A DNA stretch of 64,000 nt from Acidiphilium acidophilum (GCF_033842475.1 NZ_JAWXYB010000018.1:372001-436000); one strand, 5' to 3'; shown: positions 28,674-38,940, counted from the stretch's first letter. Notes: a model not told the origin generated them from the letters alone. Numbers and translations are program-made.

Positions 28674-29189
28674 TCAGCTCCCGGCGGCGGGATGGGCGCG
28701 CAGGTAGATGGCGAGTTGGGCGGTGATCTGGTGGGCGATTTCGCGGGCGAGCTGGTGGCGCATGACGCCATTGTCGAGCGTCGCCTGGAAATACTGGTTG
28801 TCGATGACGTTCTCGGCATCCATCGCGGAGGCGGTGCCCTTGGCGACGGGGATGGTGCGGTTGCCCTCGGGGGTGAGGGTCCATTGCGCGGTGGCGAGGT
28901 AGCGGTTGCGGGTGTTCGAACTGTCTTGCTGGATGCCGATGATCTGGACGTTGATGCTGTAGCTGACCGCGAGGTGGTAGCGGTAGTAGCTCGGCGCGCC
29001 GGCCCGCTGGAGATCGGATTCGAGGGCCTCGCGCAGGAGCTGGCCCTGGCGGTCCGGGATCAGGCCGATATCTACTTCATCGAGCCGTGCCGCCACGGTC
29101 GCCGATTGGCCGTGCTGCGGACCGTAGAGCGGGTGAAAGCCGCAGGCCGAGAGGGCGAGGACGCAGGGAAGGGCGAGGAGTTTACGCAC
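28674..29189 (-). CDS. lptE: LPS-assembly lipoprotein LptE
   Basis: 171 residues. [23 protein letters not shown] is a lipoprotein signal peptide with lipobox LSAC and the typical CGFHPLYG start of LptE. Residues 40-160 fit the LptE fold ([38 protein letters not shown]). The mature protein plugs the LptD barrel in the outer membrane and assists LPS insertion. Its start overlaps the leuS stop by 8 bp, so it is in one operon with leuS and holA. Confidence 0.9.
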   Translation of the reverse strand: MRKLLALPCVLALSACGFHPLYGPQHGQSATVAARLDEVDIGLIPDRQGQLLREALESDLQRAGAPSYYRYHLAVSYSINVQIIGIQQDSSNTRNRYLATAQWTLTPEGNRTIPVAKGTASAMDAENVIDNQYFQATLDNGVMRHQLAREIAHQITAQLAIYLRAHPAAGS

Positions 29190-31806
29190 GGATCACGAAA
29201 TTCAGGATGCGGTCCGGCACATGGATGCGCTTGACGATGGTGGCACCGGCGAGGGCTTGGGCGATTTTGGGCTCGGCCATGGCGGTGGCGATGGCGGTTT
29301 CGGCGTCCGCGCCGACCGGGAGGTCGATGGTGCCGCGGAGTTTGCCCATGATCTGGACCGCGAGGGTGACGCTGTCGCGGCGGAGCAGGTCCGGCTCGGC
29401 GGTGAGCCAGGGCAGGGTGGCGACCAGACCGGCGCCGGGTTCGAGCAGGGCGTAGGCTTCCTCGGCGACATGGGGGATGATCGGGGCGGCGAGGCGGATC
29501 AGGGCTTCCACCGCCTCGCGCCGCGCTGCGGTGAGGCCCAAGGCCACGCCGGGGGTCGCGCGGGTTTCGGAATCGGTGATGGCGTTGCTGAGTTCGTGCA
29601 GCCTTGCGATGGCGACGTTGAAGGCGAAATCATCGATCGCCTGGGTGACGCCGGCGATGGCGCGATGGGTGGCCTGGCGGAGTTTGCGGGCCTCGCCGCT
29701 GGCGTGACCGAGCGGAGTGGCATCGGCGGGCGCATCGGCGATGGTACGGGCGAGGCGGTAGAGTTTCTGGACGAAGCGGAAGGCGCCCTGGGCACCAGCC
29801 TCGGTCCATTCGACATCGCGTTCCGGGGGATTGTCCGACAAGGTGAACCAGCGGGCGGCATCCGCGCCGAACCGCTCGATCACGGCGCTGGGATCGACCG
29901 TGTTGCGGCGGGATTTCGACATTTTCTCGTTGGGGCCGACGATAACGCGGGCCCCGTTGCTGGTTGCCGTGCCGTCCGGATGTTTGACGACCTCGTCGGG
30001 GTAGAGCCAGCGCCCGTCTTCGGTGCGGTAGCTTTCATGGGTGACCATGCCCTGAGTGAACAGGCCGGCAAAGGGTTCATCGACCCCGACATGGCCGAGC
30101 CGGTGCATCGCGCGGGTGAAGAAGCGGGCGTAGAGCAAATGCAGGATCGCGTGTTCGATGCCGCCGATATATTGATCGACCGGCATCCAGTGCTTCGTGG
30201 CGGCGGCATCGGTCGGCGTGGTGGCGTGCGGGGCGCAGAAGCGGGCGAAGTACCAGGAACTGTCCACGAAAGTGTCGAACGTGTCGGTCTCGCGCAGGGC
30301 GGGCGCGCCGCATTGCGGGCAGGCGACGTGTTTCCAGGTGGGATGATGGTCGAGCGCGTTGCCCGGCCGGTCGAACGGGAGGTTGTCGGGCAGGAGGACG
30401 GGCAGGTCTTTGGCGGGGACCGGGACGGTGCCGCAGACCTCGCAATGGATCACCGGGATCGGGCAGCCCCAGGCGCGCTGGCGCGAGACGCCCCAGTCGC
30501 GCAGGCGCCAGTTGACCACGCCCTGGCCGATGCCGCGCGATTCCAGCTCGGCGATGACGCGGCGCTTGGCGGCGGCGACGTCGAGCCCGGTGAGGAAATC
30601 CGAATTGACGATGATGCCGTCGCCGGTCAGGGCGGTATTATCCACGTCGCCCGGTTCGCTGCCTTTGGGGGCGACGACCGGGGTGACGGCGAGGGCGTAT
30701 TTGCGGGCGAAATCGAGGTCGCGCTGGTCGTGCGCGGGGCAGCCGAAGATGGCGCCGGTGCCGTATTCCATCAGGACGAAATTGGCGATCCAGATCGGGT
30801 AGGTTGCGTCGGTGAAGGGGTGGCGGACGCGCAGCCCGGTGTCGAACCCGCGTTTTTCGGCGGCTTCGATCGCGGCTTCGGAGGTGCCGTTGCTCTGGCA
30901 TTCGGCGATGAAGGCTGCGGCATCGGGATTGGTCGCGGCGAGTGCCGTCGCCAGCGGATGGTCGGGCGCGATGGCGAGGAAGCTCATGCCGAACAACGTG
31001 TCCGGCCGGGTGGTGTAGACCTTGACGGTGGCGATGCCGTCGAGCGGAGTGGCGAGCGCGAAGGTGACGTTGGCCCCTTCGCTGCGGCCGATCCAGTTGC
31101 GCTGCATGGTGCGGACGCGTTCAGGCCAGCGGTCCAGCGTGTCGAGTCCGGCGAGGAGGTCTTCGGCGAAGTCGGTGATCTTGAAGAACCATTGGCGCAG
31201 CTTGCGCTTTTCGACCGGGGCGCCGGATTTCCAGCCGCGACCGTCGATCACCTGTTCGTTGGCGAGCACGGTGAGGTCGACCGGGTCCCAGTTGACCGCG
31301 GATTCCCGGCGGTAGGCGAGGCCGGCGCGCCAGAAATCGAGGAAGATTTTCTGTTGCTGGCCGTAATAATCGGGGTCGCAGGTGGCGAATTCGCGCGACC
31401 AGTCGAAGGAGAGGCCGACGCGTTTGAGATCGTCGCGCATCGCCGCGATGTTCTCGCGGGTCCATTGCGCGGGGTCGACGCCGCGTTCGCGGGCGGCGTT
31501 TTCGGCGGGCAGGCCGAACGCGTCCCACCCCATCGGGTGCAGGACGTCGTAGCCTTGCGCGCGGCGGGCGCGGGCGACGACATCGCCGATCGCGTAGTTG
31601 CGGACGTGGCCGATATGGATTTTCCCCGAAGGATAGGGGAACATTTCCAGCACGTAGGATTTCGGTTTGGTGGAATCCGGCGTGTCAGTGGTGGCGAAAC
31701 AGCCTGCTGCCGCCCACGCCGCCTGCCAGCGCGGCTCGGCGGTGCGGAAATCGTAAGCGTGATCGGAGGACGCGTCGGGCGCTAGATCGGGCTGGTTCTG
31801 GTCCAT
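29182..31806 (-). CDS. leuS: Leucyl-tRNA synthetase
   Basis: 874 residues, class I synthetase of normal length. HIGH motif: [25 protein letters not shown] at about residue 55. The CP1 editing domain includes [29 protein letters not shown] (with the conserved Asp of HDQRD), and the KMSKS motif appears as [14 protein letters not shown] at about residue 625. A zinc-type cluster ([10 protein letters not shown]...CPQCGAP) is present. The C-terminal anticodon-binding domain ends at 29182. It starts 4 bp after a DUF3576 lipoprotein gene and leads the lptE-holA part of the operon. Confidence 0.98.
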   Translation of the reverse strand: MDQNQPDLAPDASSDHAYDFRTAEPRWQAAWAAAGCFATTDTPDSTKPKSYVLEMFPYPSGKIHIGHVRNYAIGDVVARARRAQGYDVLHPMGWDAFGLPAENAARERGVDPAQWTRENIAAMRDDLKRVGLSFDWSREFATCDPDYYGQQQKIFLDFWRAGLAYRRESAVNWDPVDLTVLANEQVIDGRGWKSGAPVEKRKLRQWFFKITDFAEDLLAGLDTLDRWPERVRTMQRNWIGRSEGANVTFALATPLDGIATVKVYTTRPDTLFGMSFLAIAPDHPLATALAATNPDAAAFIAECQSNGTSEAAIEAAEKRGFDTGLRVRHPFTDATYPIWIANFVLMEYGTGAIFGCPAHDQRDLDFARKYALAVTPVVAPKGSEPGDVDNTALTGDGIIVNSDFLTGLDVAAAKRRVIAELESRGIGQGVVNWRLRDWGVSRQRAWGCPIPVIHCEVCGTVPVPAKDLPVLLPDNLPFDRPGNALDHHPTWKHVACPQCGAPALRETDTFDTFVDSSWYFARFCAPHATTPTDAAATKHWMPVDQYIGGIEHAILHLLYARFFTRAMHRLGHVGVDEPFAGLFTQGMVTHESYRTEDGRWLYPDEVVKHPDGTATSNGARVIVGPNEKMSKSRRNTVDPSAVIERFGADAARWFTLSDNPPERDVEWTEAGAQGAFRFVQKLYRLARTIADAPADATPLGHASGEARKLRQATHRAIAGVTQAIDDFAFNVAIARLHELSNAITDSETRATPGVALGLTAARREAVEALIRLAAPIIPHVAEEAYALLEPGAGLVATLPWLTAEPDLLRRDSVTLAVQIMGKLRGTIDLPVGADAETAIATAMAEPKIAQALAGATIVKRIHVPDRILNFVIRA

Positions 31807-31810
31807 CGGC

Positions 31811-32389
31811 TCAGCCGTTCAACTGTCCGGCGGCCTTGAGCTGGGCGGCGCGCGCCAGGATGCGGTCTTCGATGCCGTTGGCGGTGGCGGGATCGACCGG
31901 CTGATCGACCCATTCGCCGCCCTGACGGGACTGGCGGAAGACCGAGACTTTCAAGTCGTTGGCCGAGAGCATGCTGCCCAGCACATAGGCGGTGGCCTTG
32001 AAGCGCTCGTTGGGCGTGGCGGGCGGGGAATACCAGTCCGTGATGATGACGCCGGCGAACGGATCGGCCGAGGCGAGCGGCATGAAGCTCAGCGTGTCGA
32101 GCGAGGCGCGCCAGAGATAGGCGTTGACCGCGACGCCGCTGGCGGTGCCGGCAGGGGCGGTTTTGGTGCCGCCGCCGAGGGTGAGCAGGTCGCCGATGCC
32201 GCCGCTGCTGGCGGCACCGTCCATCGAAGGCGGCGTGTATTCGGTTTGCGACGAATTGATCTGGCTGGCCTGGAGCGGTTTTGAATTGCTGCACGAGGCG
32301 AGGCCGAGCGCACAGACCGCGGCGAGGGCGATGCCGGTGGCCGGGTTGAAGCGCCGGGTCGAAATATTGCTATGGGGCCGCACGTTCAT
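31811..32389 (-). CDS. DUF3576 domain lipoprotein
   Basis: 192 residues. The signal peptide is preceded by a basic stretch and ends with lipobox LASC ([17 protein letters not shown]), so the product should be envelope-anchored. Residues 70-190 match the alphaproteobacterial DUF3576 pattern: [66 protein letters not shown]. The function is unknown, but its place directly before leuS-lptE in this lineage suggests an outer-membrane maintenance role. Confidence 0.85.
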   Translation of the reverse strand: MNVRPHSNISTRRFNPATGIALAAVCALGLASCSNSKPLQASQINSSQTEYTPPSMDGAASSGGIGDLLTLGGGTKTAPAGTASGVAVNAYLWRASLDTLSFMPLASADPFAGVIITDWYSPPATPNERFKATAYVLGSMLSANDLKVSVFRQSRQGGEWVDQPVDPATANGIEDRILARAAQLKAAGQLNG

Positions 32390-32503
32390 CTCCGCTCGGT
32401 CGCGCCAGGAAGTCTGAGCGACAATCTGGGGTGTTTAGCGTTGCCGGGGGCTGCCGCCAAGGGCAGGGTGGGCGGGCAGGTTCCGCTTCGGTCGTGGTTC
32501 ATG

Positions 32504-32532
32504 AAAAAAGGGTGACGGCAGAACCGTCACCC
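32504..32532 (-). terminator. Intrinsic terminator after the porin gene
   Basis: On the minus strand: stem GGGTGACGG (32532-32524) / CCGTCACCC (32518-32510) with a 5-nt loop, followed by six T residues (32509-32504). It is placed 34 bp after the porin stop. Confidence 0.92.
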
Positions 32533-32565
32533 TCTTCATCGATGACTGATCGGCGGGCGATCAGA

Positions 32566-33909
32566 TTACCATTTGAGGGCGGCGCCGACGCCGATCGCCT
32601 GGCTGTGGGTACGGTCGTAGGCGGCGCTGTAACCGGTCTGGCCGACGACGGTGTTGTTCGCGAAGTCGAACCCGTATTGCTTGCGCTGGCCGTAGAGGTA
32701 GGTGACGAAGAAGCCGAGGTTCGGGGTGACCGCGTAGTTGGCACCGAGGGCGACACCGTTATCCTGTTCGGTGCGGGCGACGTTGTTGGTTGCCTGATGG
32801 CCGCCGGCGCTCTGGTTGCTGAAGTAGTAGCCGCCGACGGTGATCGGGCCGGCATTGTATTCGGCGCTGATCATGTAGTCGAAGGCGCTGCGCTGGCCAG
32901 GGGCGAGGAAGGTGTAGCCGTTATTGACCTGACCGTCCTTGACATTGGCGCCAAGGATAAAGCCGGCATAGGTGACCTGACCGCCGATCGTGGCGATGCC
33001 CATGCGCTTGTACTCGGTGATCGGGGTGCGTGAACCGGTCTGCGGTGAAACGATGGTTTCGAACGGAACGCCGGTGCTGTTGCCGATCGGCGAGGACATG
33101 ATGTAACCGCCCGAGACCTTCACGCCGACGCCGCTGAACAGGCCGGTGTATTGCAGCATGGCGTCGAGCGTGTTCTTGCGGCGGGCGTTGCCGACGCCGC
33201 CGGGGGCGCTGGCGAGGGCGGCGCAGGTTGTCGATGCAACCACGCAGGTCGCGTCGCCTTCCTTGATGCCGTTGGAGTTCGGCTCGAAGCCGACGCCGAA
33301 ATTGAAGCCGGCGAGATCGGGCGACAGATAGACGACCTTGAGCGTGGTGTAGAGCACGCTGGTATCGGCGAACAGCCAGGTCGGGTAGGCTGCACCCGGG
33401 ACCAGCGAGCCGATGCCGCCATCGGAGTTCCACTGATTGCCGTCACCGAAGTTTTCGATCACGCCATCCTGCATCAGGCTCCACGGACCGTCACCCTGGC
33501 CGATGCGGACGATGCCGGCCTTTTTCGTGCCGAAATAGGCGTAGGCGCGGCGGACGACCAGAGCTTCGACGCCGTTGCCGGTGACGCTGTTTTCCTGCAT
33601 TCCCTGACCGGGGTTGGTGTAGGCATCGCGGATTTCCGAGGCGACACCGTATTCGAACCCGTTTTCGGTCATCGCATCGAAACCGGGATAGAGGCGAAGG
33701 AACCCGGCATTGGTGATCGGGTTCAGCTTGTTGTTGCCGTAGGAATTGACCGAGGAGCCGACATCGTCGAGCTGGTAGGTGAACAGGCCGTTCAGATGAA
33801 CGACCAGCGTGCCGGGTGCGGGCGGCTTGGCGGCCTGGGCGTGGGCGGCACCGGTGGCACCGGCTACCATCGCTAACGTCGCGGCCGAGGCCAGCAGAAA
33901 CTTGCGCAT
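32566..33909 (-). CDS. Outer-membrane porin
   Basis: 447 residues from the ATG at 33909, with GGAGG 6 bp upstream. A cleavable signal peptide ends at AAHAQA (residue about 26). The mature chain is rich in alternating aromatic/Gly beta-strand segments, for example NGFEYGVASEIRDAYTN, ISAEYNAGPITVGGYYFSNQ, LGANYAVTPNLGFFVTYLYGQRKQYGF, and ends in the terminal aromatic residue Trp (VGAALKW) needed for BAM-dependent insertion. This fits a trimeric general porin of the alphaproteobacterial type. A strong promoter with a palindromic site precedes it and a good terminator follows, suggesting high regulated expression. Confidence 0.88.
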   Translation of the reverse strand: MRKFLLASAATLAMVAGATGAAHAQAAKPPAPGTLVVHLNGLFTYQLDDVGSSVNSYGNNKLNPITNAGFLRLYPGFDAMTENGFEYGVASEIRDAYTNPGQGMQENSVTGNGVEALVVRRAYAYFGTKKAGIVRIGQGDGPWSLMQDGVIENFGDGNQWNSDGGIGSLVPGAAYPTWLFADTSVLYTTLKVVYLSPDLAGFNFGVGFEPNSNGIKEGDATCVVASTTCAALASAPGGVGNARRKNTLDAMLQYTGLFSGVGVKVSGGYIMSSPIGNSTGVPFETIVSPQTGSRTPITEYKRMGIATIGGQVTYAGFILGANVKDGQVNNGYTFLAPGQRSAFDYMISAEYNAGPITVGGYYFSNQSAGGHQATNNVARTEQDNGVALGANYAVTPNLGFFVTYLYGQRKQYGFDFANNTVVGQTGYSAAYDRTHSQAIGVGAALKW

Positions 33910-34052
33910 ATCATCCTCCGTGAAACCGGTTGCCCGGGGTGAACCCTGTCGTCGATCTGGTTGGCGCTAACCCGCCAGCGTTTTGGTATCGGCCTCGTTC
34001 TGAGACACAGATCATTTACAACCGGGATAAAGGGCATTTTATCGGTTCAAAG

Positions 34053-34096
34053 CAACATCCCGGTGCGACCTGACGTGGTATTTTGAGGGGATGTTG
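34053..34096 (-). promoter_or_regulatory. Inverted repeat in the porin leader
   Basis: CAACATCCC (34053-34061) and GGGATGTTG (34088-34096) form a 9-bp stem about 145-185 bp upstream of the porin ATG, inside its predicted 5' leader. Confidence 0.4.
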
Positions 34097-34108
34097 TTTC
34101 GGAGCCAC

Positions 34109-34137
34109 AGTATATGTCATCGCGATGACAGTAAGAA
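34109..34137 (-). promoter_or_regulatory. Porin promoter with 16-bp palindromic operator
   Basis: On the minus strand a -10-like TATACT (34114-34109) and a weak -35-like TTCTTA (34137-34132) are 17 bp apart. The spacer is almost entirely the perfect palindrome TGTCATCGCGATGACA (34115-34130). A dimeric regulator bound there would block RNA polymerase. The assignment to the porin (start at 33909) is by orientation; its distance of about 200 bp implies a long leader. Confidence 0.5.
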
Positions 34138-34152
34138 TGATACGGGCAGGTT

Positions 34153-34737
34153 TCAGGGCCCGGCCAGCGCACCGATGGCGCCGGCACCGGCGCAGTGCCG
34201 ACCCAGCGACCTGAGATTGTGGCCGGTCATGCCGCCTAATGCGATGGTTGGGATCGGACTGTGACGCGCGAGGGCGGCCCAGCGCACCGGGCCGAGGGCG
34301 GGTTCGCCGGGATGGCTCGATGTTGGATGGGCGGGGGAGATGAAAATTATGTTGGCCCCGGCGCGGCGTGCCGCGACGAGCTGGGCGCGATCGTGAACCG
34401 AGGCGGTGGTGAGATCGCCGCGATAGGCGGTGCGGGGGCGCGCGCCGCCGCGCAGGTGCAGACCGGCCCGGCAGGCGGCGGCGAGTCGCCAGTCGCCCGC
34501 GATCACCAGCGCGAGCCTGCGGGCACGGCAGATCCGCGCGATCCGGCGGGCGAGGCGGTTGCGGGCGGGAAATCCGTCATGCCGGAAGACGATCCCGGCG
34601 ATGTCGCGCGGCAGGCGGGCGACGAGGCCGGCGAGGTCGGGGTGGTGCGCGGCATCGGTGAACAGGAACAGCGTGGGGAGGGTTGTGCGGCGGCGGCGCT
34701 TGACCGCGCGGGCCTGGCTGATCAGTTGTTGGTCCAT
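34153..34737 (-). CDS. Thiamine phosphate synthase/TenI-like protein
   Basis: 194 residues. A TIM-barrel family member of the ThiE/TenI group: LPTLFLFTDAAHHPDLAGLVARL near the start, GIVFRHDGF, LALVIAGDWRLAAACRAGLHLRGG, IIFISPAHPTSSHPGEPALGP and IPTIALGGMTGHNLRSL. The SPxxPTxSHPG segment corresponds to the phosphate-loop region. The protein is shorter than ThiE and no other thiamine genes are near, so TenI-like or salvage roles are possible. Its ATG overlaps that of the divergent YggS gene by two bases. Confidence 0.75.
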   Translation of the reverse strand: MDQQLISQARAVKRRRRTTLPTLFLFTDAAHHPDLAGLVARLPRDIAGIVFRHDGFPARNRLARRIARICRARRLALVIAGDWRLAAACRAGLHLRGGARPRTAYRGDLTTASVHDRAQLVAARRAGANIIFISPAHPTSSHPGEPALGPVRWAALARHSPIPTIALGGMTGHNLRSLGRHCAGAGAIGALAGP

Positions 34738-35401
34738 GACCGATGATCAGCCGATTCCCGACCTTGCCGCAACCATTGCGGAGGTGCGCGCGCGGATCGA
34801 GCGGGCGGCGGCGGGGCGCGAGATCGGGCTGGTTGCGGTTTCCAAGACCAAGCCGGTTGCCGCGATCGAGGCGGCGATTGCGGCCGGGCAACTGGTGTTC
34901 GGTGAAAACCGGGTGCAGGAGGCGGCGTTGAAATTCACGCCGCTGCGGATTCCGTATGCCACGCTCGATCTGCATCTGATCGGGCCGTTGCAGACCAACA
35001 AGGCGCGCGACGCCGTGCTGTTGTTCGACCAGATCGAGACGCTCGACCGCCCGAAACTCGCGGATGCGCTGGCCACCGCCGCTGAGCGCGAGGGGACGCT
35101 CCCGAACCTGCTGGTGCAGGTCAATATCGGTGATGAGGCGCAGAAAGCCGGGGTGGCGCGGGCAGAGGCGGATGGGTTCATCCGCGCCATGCGGGCGCGG
35201 TTCGGCGAGGCGTTACGCGGGCTGATGGCGATCCCGCCGGTCGGGGTCGATCCCGCGCCGTATTTCCGCGATCTGGTGGCGATGGCGGATCATCACGGGT
35301 TGCCGATCCGCTCGATCGGGATGTCCGGCGATTTCGAGACGGCGATCGCCTGCGGGGCGACGCAGGTGCGGGTGGGGTCGGCGTTGTTTGGCGGGCGGTG
35401 A
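34736..35401 (+). CDS. yggS: YggS-family pyridoxal-phosphate homeostasis protein
   Basis: 221 residues from the ATG at 34736. Fold III PLP-binding protein that helps keep free PLP balanced. The PLP lysine lies in IGLVAVSKTKPVAAIEAAI (about residue 37), followed by GENRVQEA, DLHLIGPLQTNKARDAVLLFDQIETLD, and the phosphate-binding GMSGDFETAIACGATQVRVGSALFG at the C-terminus. The frame is open upstream, but family similarity starts near this Met. Ribosome binding site is weak. Convergent with glnA, with a hairpin pair between them. Confidence 0.9.
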   Translation: MTDDQPIPDLAATIAEVRARIERAAAGREIGLVAVSKTKPVAAIEAAIAAGQLVFGENRVQEAALKFTPLRIPYATLDLHLIGPLQTNKARDAVLLFDQIETLDRPKLADALATAAEREGTLPNLLVQVNIGDEAQKAGVARAEADGFIRAMRARFGEALRGLMAIPPVGVDPAPYFRDLVAMADHHGLPIRSIGMSGDFETAIACGATQVRVGSALFGGR

Positions 35402-35495
35402 GGTCGGACGCCGACCATCACGTCACGATATTGATCCGGCAAAATTTGGCAAGCCTGCTTGGCGGCGCTTTGGGCTGAGCAGAAGAAAGCAAGGC

Positions 35496-35612
35496 CTTCT
35501 TTTTTTGCAAAAAAAAGAAGCAAAAAAACTTTGATTCATCAGGTCATCGAAGGTTCAACCCGCGACGGCCCAGTGAACAAAAGTTTTTTGCTTCTTTTTT
35601 ACAAAAAAGAAG
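35496..35612. repeat. Inverted pair of dispersed hairpin elements (copies 6 and 7)
   Basis: Copy 6: CTTCTTTTTTT (35496-35506) / AAAAAAAGAAG (35510-35520) followed by CAAAAAAACTTTG. Copy 7: AAAAGTTTTTTG then CTTCTTTTTT (35591-35600) / AAAAAAGAAG (35603-35612). They sit in the 228-bp gap between the convergent yggS and glnA genes, each positioned to act on one of the two transcripts. Confidence 0.85.
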
Positions 35613-35629
35613 TCCTTACTGACTTAATG

Positions 35630-37063
35630 TCATACCGAGTAATACATCTCGAACTCGACCGGGTGCGGGGTGTGTTCGAAGCGGTACACTTCCGACCATT
35701 TCAGTTCGATGTAGCTTTCGATCTGTTCCTTGCTGAACACATCGCCGGCCAGCAGGAAGTCGTGGTCGGTGGCGAGGGCGCCGAGGGCTTCGCGCAGCGA
35801 GCCGCACACCGTCGGGATGCCTTTGAGTTCTTCCGGCGGCAGGTCGTAGAGGTCCTTGTCCATCGGGTCGCCGGGGTGGATCTTGTTCTTGATGCCGTCG
35901 AGCCCGGCCATCGCGATGGCGGAGTAGGCGAGGTAGGGGTTGGCCGAAGCATCGGGGAAGCGGACTTCGACGCGCTTGGCCTTCGGGTTGGTGGTGTAGG
36001 GAATCCGGCACGAGGCGGAGCGGTTGCGCGCCGAATAGGCCAGCAGCACCGGGGCTTCGAAGCCGGGGATCAGGCGTTTGTAGCTGTTGGTCGAGGGGTT
36101 GGTGAACGCGTTGATCGCCTTGGCGTGCTTGATGATGCCGCCGATGAAATAGAGGCACATTTCGGACAGGTCGGCATAGCCGTTGCCGGCGAACAGCGGC
36201 TTGCCGTTCTTCCAGATCGACTGGTGGGTGTGCATGCCGGAACCGTTATCGCCATAGATCGGCTTGGGCATGAAGGTCGCGGTCTTGCCGTAGGAATGGG
36301 CGACGTTGTGGACGCAGTATTTGTAGATCTGCATCTGGTCGGCCATTTTGGTCAGCGAGCCGAAGCGGGTGCCCAGTTCGTGCTGGCTCTGGGCGACTTC
36401 GTGATGGTGCTTTTCGATCGGCAGGCCCATTTCGCCCATGGTTGCGAGCATTTCGGCGCGCAGATCGCTTTCGGAATCGACCGGCGGGACCGGGAAATAC
36501 CCGCCCTTGATGCCGGGGCGGTGGCCCATATTGCCTTCCGGATAGTCTTTCAGCGAGGAGCCGGGGCCTTCCATGCTGTCGATCTGGTACATGCCGAAAT
36601 TGCCGCCGGTGCCGAACTTCACCGAGTCGAACACGAAGAATTCGGCTTCGGCGCCGACCACGATGGTATCGCCGATGCCGGTCGATTTCAGATAGGCCTC
36701 GACCCGCTTGGCGGTGCCGCGCGGATCGCGCGCATAGCCCATGCCCGTGGAGGGTTCGATGATGTCGCAGAACAGGATCATGCTCGGCTTGGCCGAGAAC
36801 GGGTCCATCACCGCGGTTTCGGCATCCGGCATCAGGATCATGTCGGATTCGTTGATCGCCTTCCAGCCGGCGATCGAGGAACCGTCGAACATGATGCCGT
36901 CACGGAAGGCATCCTCGTCCATCGTGGAGATATGCTGCGAGGTATGCTGCCATTTGCCGCGCGGATCGGTGAACCGCAGGTCGATGTAATCGGCCCCGTT
37001 CTCCTTCATCATCGCGATCGCTTTGCTGATTGCATCTCCGCCGCCGCTGGGCTTTTTCGCCAT
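35630..37063 (-). CDS. glnA: Glutamine synthetase type I
   Basis: 477 residues from the ATG at 37063 (AGGA 7 bp upstream; a GTG 12 bp upstream is also in frame). Condenses ammonia and glutamate with ATP. Motifs: [31 protein letters not shown] (metal ligands), [39 protein letters not shown] (His and ATP region), and [10 protein letters not shown]. The adenylylation site is Tyr in [11 protein letters not shown] at about residue 406, so control by GlnE is expected. Follows glnB by 61 bp, likely one operon behind a sigma-54 promoter. Confidence 0.97.
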   Translation of the reverse strand: MAKKPSGGGDAISKAIAMMKENGADYIDLRFTDPRGKWQHTSQHISTMDEDAFRDGIMFDGSSIAGWKAINESDMILMPDAETAVMDPFSAKPSMILFCDIIEPSTGMGYARDPRGTAKRVEAYLKSTGIGDTIVVGAEAEFFVFDSVKFGTGGNFGMYQIDSMEGPGSSLKDYPEGNMGHRPGIKGGYFPVPPVDSESDLRAEMLATMGEMGLPIEKHHHEVAQSQHELGTRFGSLTKMADQMQIYKYCVHNVAHSYGKTATFMPKPIYGDNGSGMHTHQSIWKNGKPLFAGNGYADLSEMCLYFIGGIIKHAKAINAFTNPSTNSYKRLIPGFEAPVLLAYSARNRSASCRIPYTTNPKAKRVEVRFPDASANPYLAYSAIAMAGLDGIKNKIHPGDPMDKDLYDLPPEELKGIPTVCGSLREALGALATDHDFLLAGDVFSKEQIESYIELKWSEVYRFEHTPHPVEFEMYYSV

Positions 37064-37124
37064 TGTGGTCCTCACTGCTGGTCAGATTGAGATGCCGCAC
37101 GACGCGGCATCGCCGGTTGGAAAT

Positions 37125-37508
<384 letters not shown>

Positions 37509-37563
37509 TCATCTCGGCGGGCAAAAGCACGCACCGCCCCTGACCGGGACGGCGTACCACTGA

Positions 37564-37580
37564 TGCATGAGCCGTGCCAA
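37564..37580 (-). promoter_or_regulatory. Sigma-54 promoter upstream of glnBA
   Basis: On the minus strand TTGGCACGGCTCATGCA carries the invariant GG (37578-37577) and GC (37566-37565) with exactly 10 bases between, and the -24 box TGGCACG matches consensus fully. The -12 box ATGC differs by one base from TTGC. It is about 100 bp before the glnB start. Confidence 0.75.
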
Positions 37581-37628
37581 ACGCAGGCCACCCGCCTGCG
37601 CGCGCGGTTGCTCACGGGAGGGGCAGAT

Positions 37629-37660
37629 TTCATGCCTAAAAAGCGGGCAATTCATGCCTA
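37629..37660. promoter_or_regulatory. 10-bp direct repeat spaced by 22 bp, upstream of glnBA promoter
   Basis: TTCATGCCTA occurs at 37629-37638 and 37651-37660, one start to the next 22 bp (two helical turns), so both sites face the same side of DNA. The pair lies 50-80 bp upstream of the sigma-54 site and within 120 bp of the divergent aminotransferase start. It may be an activator site for either gene. Confidence 0.4.
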
Positions 37661-37742
37661 GAAATGAAACGTCACCTGCGAAACCCCTTGCCGATCCGGG
37701 CGTCGCCGCGATACTGGCAGGGTAGGCCAAGGAAGACGCGCT

Positions 37743-38918
37743 GTGAAATCGCCCAATTTTCTGCTCGACCAGATCGGAACCACCATTTTCACCGTGATGT
37801 CCGCGCTGGCGGTGCAGCACGGTGCGATCAATCTCGGTCAGGGGTTTCCCGACACCGATGGGCCGGACGATATCATCATGGCGGCGGCGGATGCGCTGAA
37901 GGATGGGCGCAACCAGTATCCGCCCCTGACCGGGGTGCCGGAACTGCGCGCGGCGGTTGCGGCGGCGAACCGGCGATTTTACGGCATCGAGGTCGATCCC
38001 GCATCGGAGGTCGTGGTGACCTCGGGGGCGACCGAGGCGATCACGGCCTGCCTGATGGCGCTGCTCAATCCCGGCGACGAGGTCGTGCTGATCGAGCCGC
38101 TGTATGACACCTATCTGCCGGTGGTGCGGATGCTGGGCGCGACCGCGCGGCTGGTGCGGCTCGAACCACCGGATTGGGTGCTGCCGCGCGCCGCACTGGA
38201 GGCGGCGTTCGGCCCGAAGACCAAGCTCCTGCTGCTCAATTCGCCGATGAACCCGACCGGGAAGGTGTTTTCCGCCGATGAACTCGGCTTCATCGCGGGC
38301 CTGCTGCATCGCCATGATGCCTATGCGGTGTGCGACGAGGTTTACGAGCATCTGATTTTCGACGGGCTGTCGCATCTGCCGCTGATGAGCCTGCCGGGGA
38401 TGCGCGAGCGTTGTGCGCGGATCGGCAGCGCGGGGAAAACCTTCAGCCTCACCGGCTGGAAGATCGGCTACGTCACGGCGCCCGCGCACCTGGCGACCCT
38501 GATCGCGCGGGCCCATCAGAACCTGACCTTCACCACGCCGCCGAACCTGCAGCGGGCCGTAGCGATCGGGCTAGGCAAGGATGATGATTATTTCCTCGCC
38601 CTCGGACGCGACCTTGCCCGCAAGCGCGATCTGCTCGGCGCGGGGTTGCGCGGCATCGGGTTCGATGTGCTGGCGAGTTCGGGCTCGTATTTCATCACCG
38701 CCGATTTCAGCCCGCTGGGATTCGAGGGCGACGATGTCGCGTTCTGCCGGCATATCACCGAACATGCCGGGGTCGCGGCGATCCCGGTCTCGGCGTTCTA
38801 CCCGGCGGACGCGCCAACCCGCTATGCGCGCTTCGCCGTCTGCAAACGCGATTCGGTGCTGCAGGAGGCGATTGCGCGGCTGGGGGCGCATTTCGCGGCG
38901 CGGCGGGCGGCGGAGTAG
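37743..38918 (+). CDS. PLP-dependent aminotransferase class I/II
   Basis: 391 residues from a GTG at 37743 with GGAAG upstream. Fold-type I aminotransferase: INLGQGFPDTDGPDDIIMAAADAL near the N-terminus, NQYPPLTGVPELRAAVA, VTSGATEAITACLMALLNPGDEVVLIEPLYDTY, NSPMNPTGKVFSADEL, CDEVYEHLIFDG, and the PLP lysine in RIGSAGKTFSLTGWKIGYV at about residue 235. The GQGFPD pattern is typical of the YbdL/kynurenine aminotransferase (GTK) group, often using methionine, glutamine or aromatic amino acids. An omega-amidase-like gene follows at 39061, an attractive functional pair (see that entry). Confidence 0.88.
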   Translation: MKSPNFLLDQIGTTIFTVMSALAVQHGAINLGQGFPDTDGPDDIIMAAADALKDGRNQYPPLTGVPELRAAVAAANRRFYGIEVDPASEVVVTSGATEAITACLMALLNPGDEVVLIEPLYDTYLPVVRMLGATARLVRLEPPDWVLPRAALEAAFGPKTKLLLLNSPMNPTGKVFSADELGFIAGLLHRHDAYAVCDEVYEHLIFDGLSHLPLMSLPGMRERCARIGSAGKTFSLTGWKIGYVTAPAHLATLIARAHQNLTFTTPPNLQRAVAIGLGKDDDYFLALGRDLARKRDLLGAGLRGIGFDVLASSGSYFITADFSPLGFEGDDVAFCRHITEHAGVAAIPVSAFYPADAPTRYARFAVCKRDSVLQEAIARLGAHFAARRAAE

Positions 38919-38940
38919 CCAGACGGAAGGTCAAGGAAGG

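Noticed and set aside
29221-31785. Very long open frame on the plus strand opposite leuS
   Set aside because: It is an antisense shadow caused by high-GC codon bias; composition is Gly/Ala/Asp-rich without domains, while leuS on the other strand has all expected motifs.
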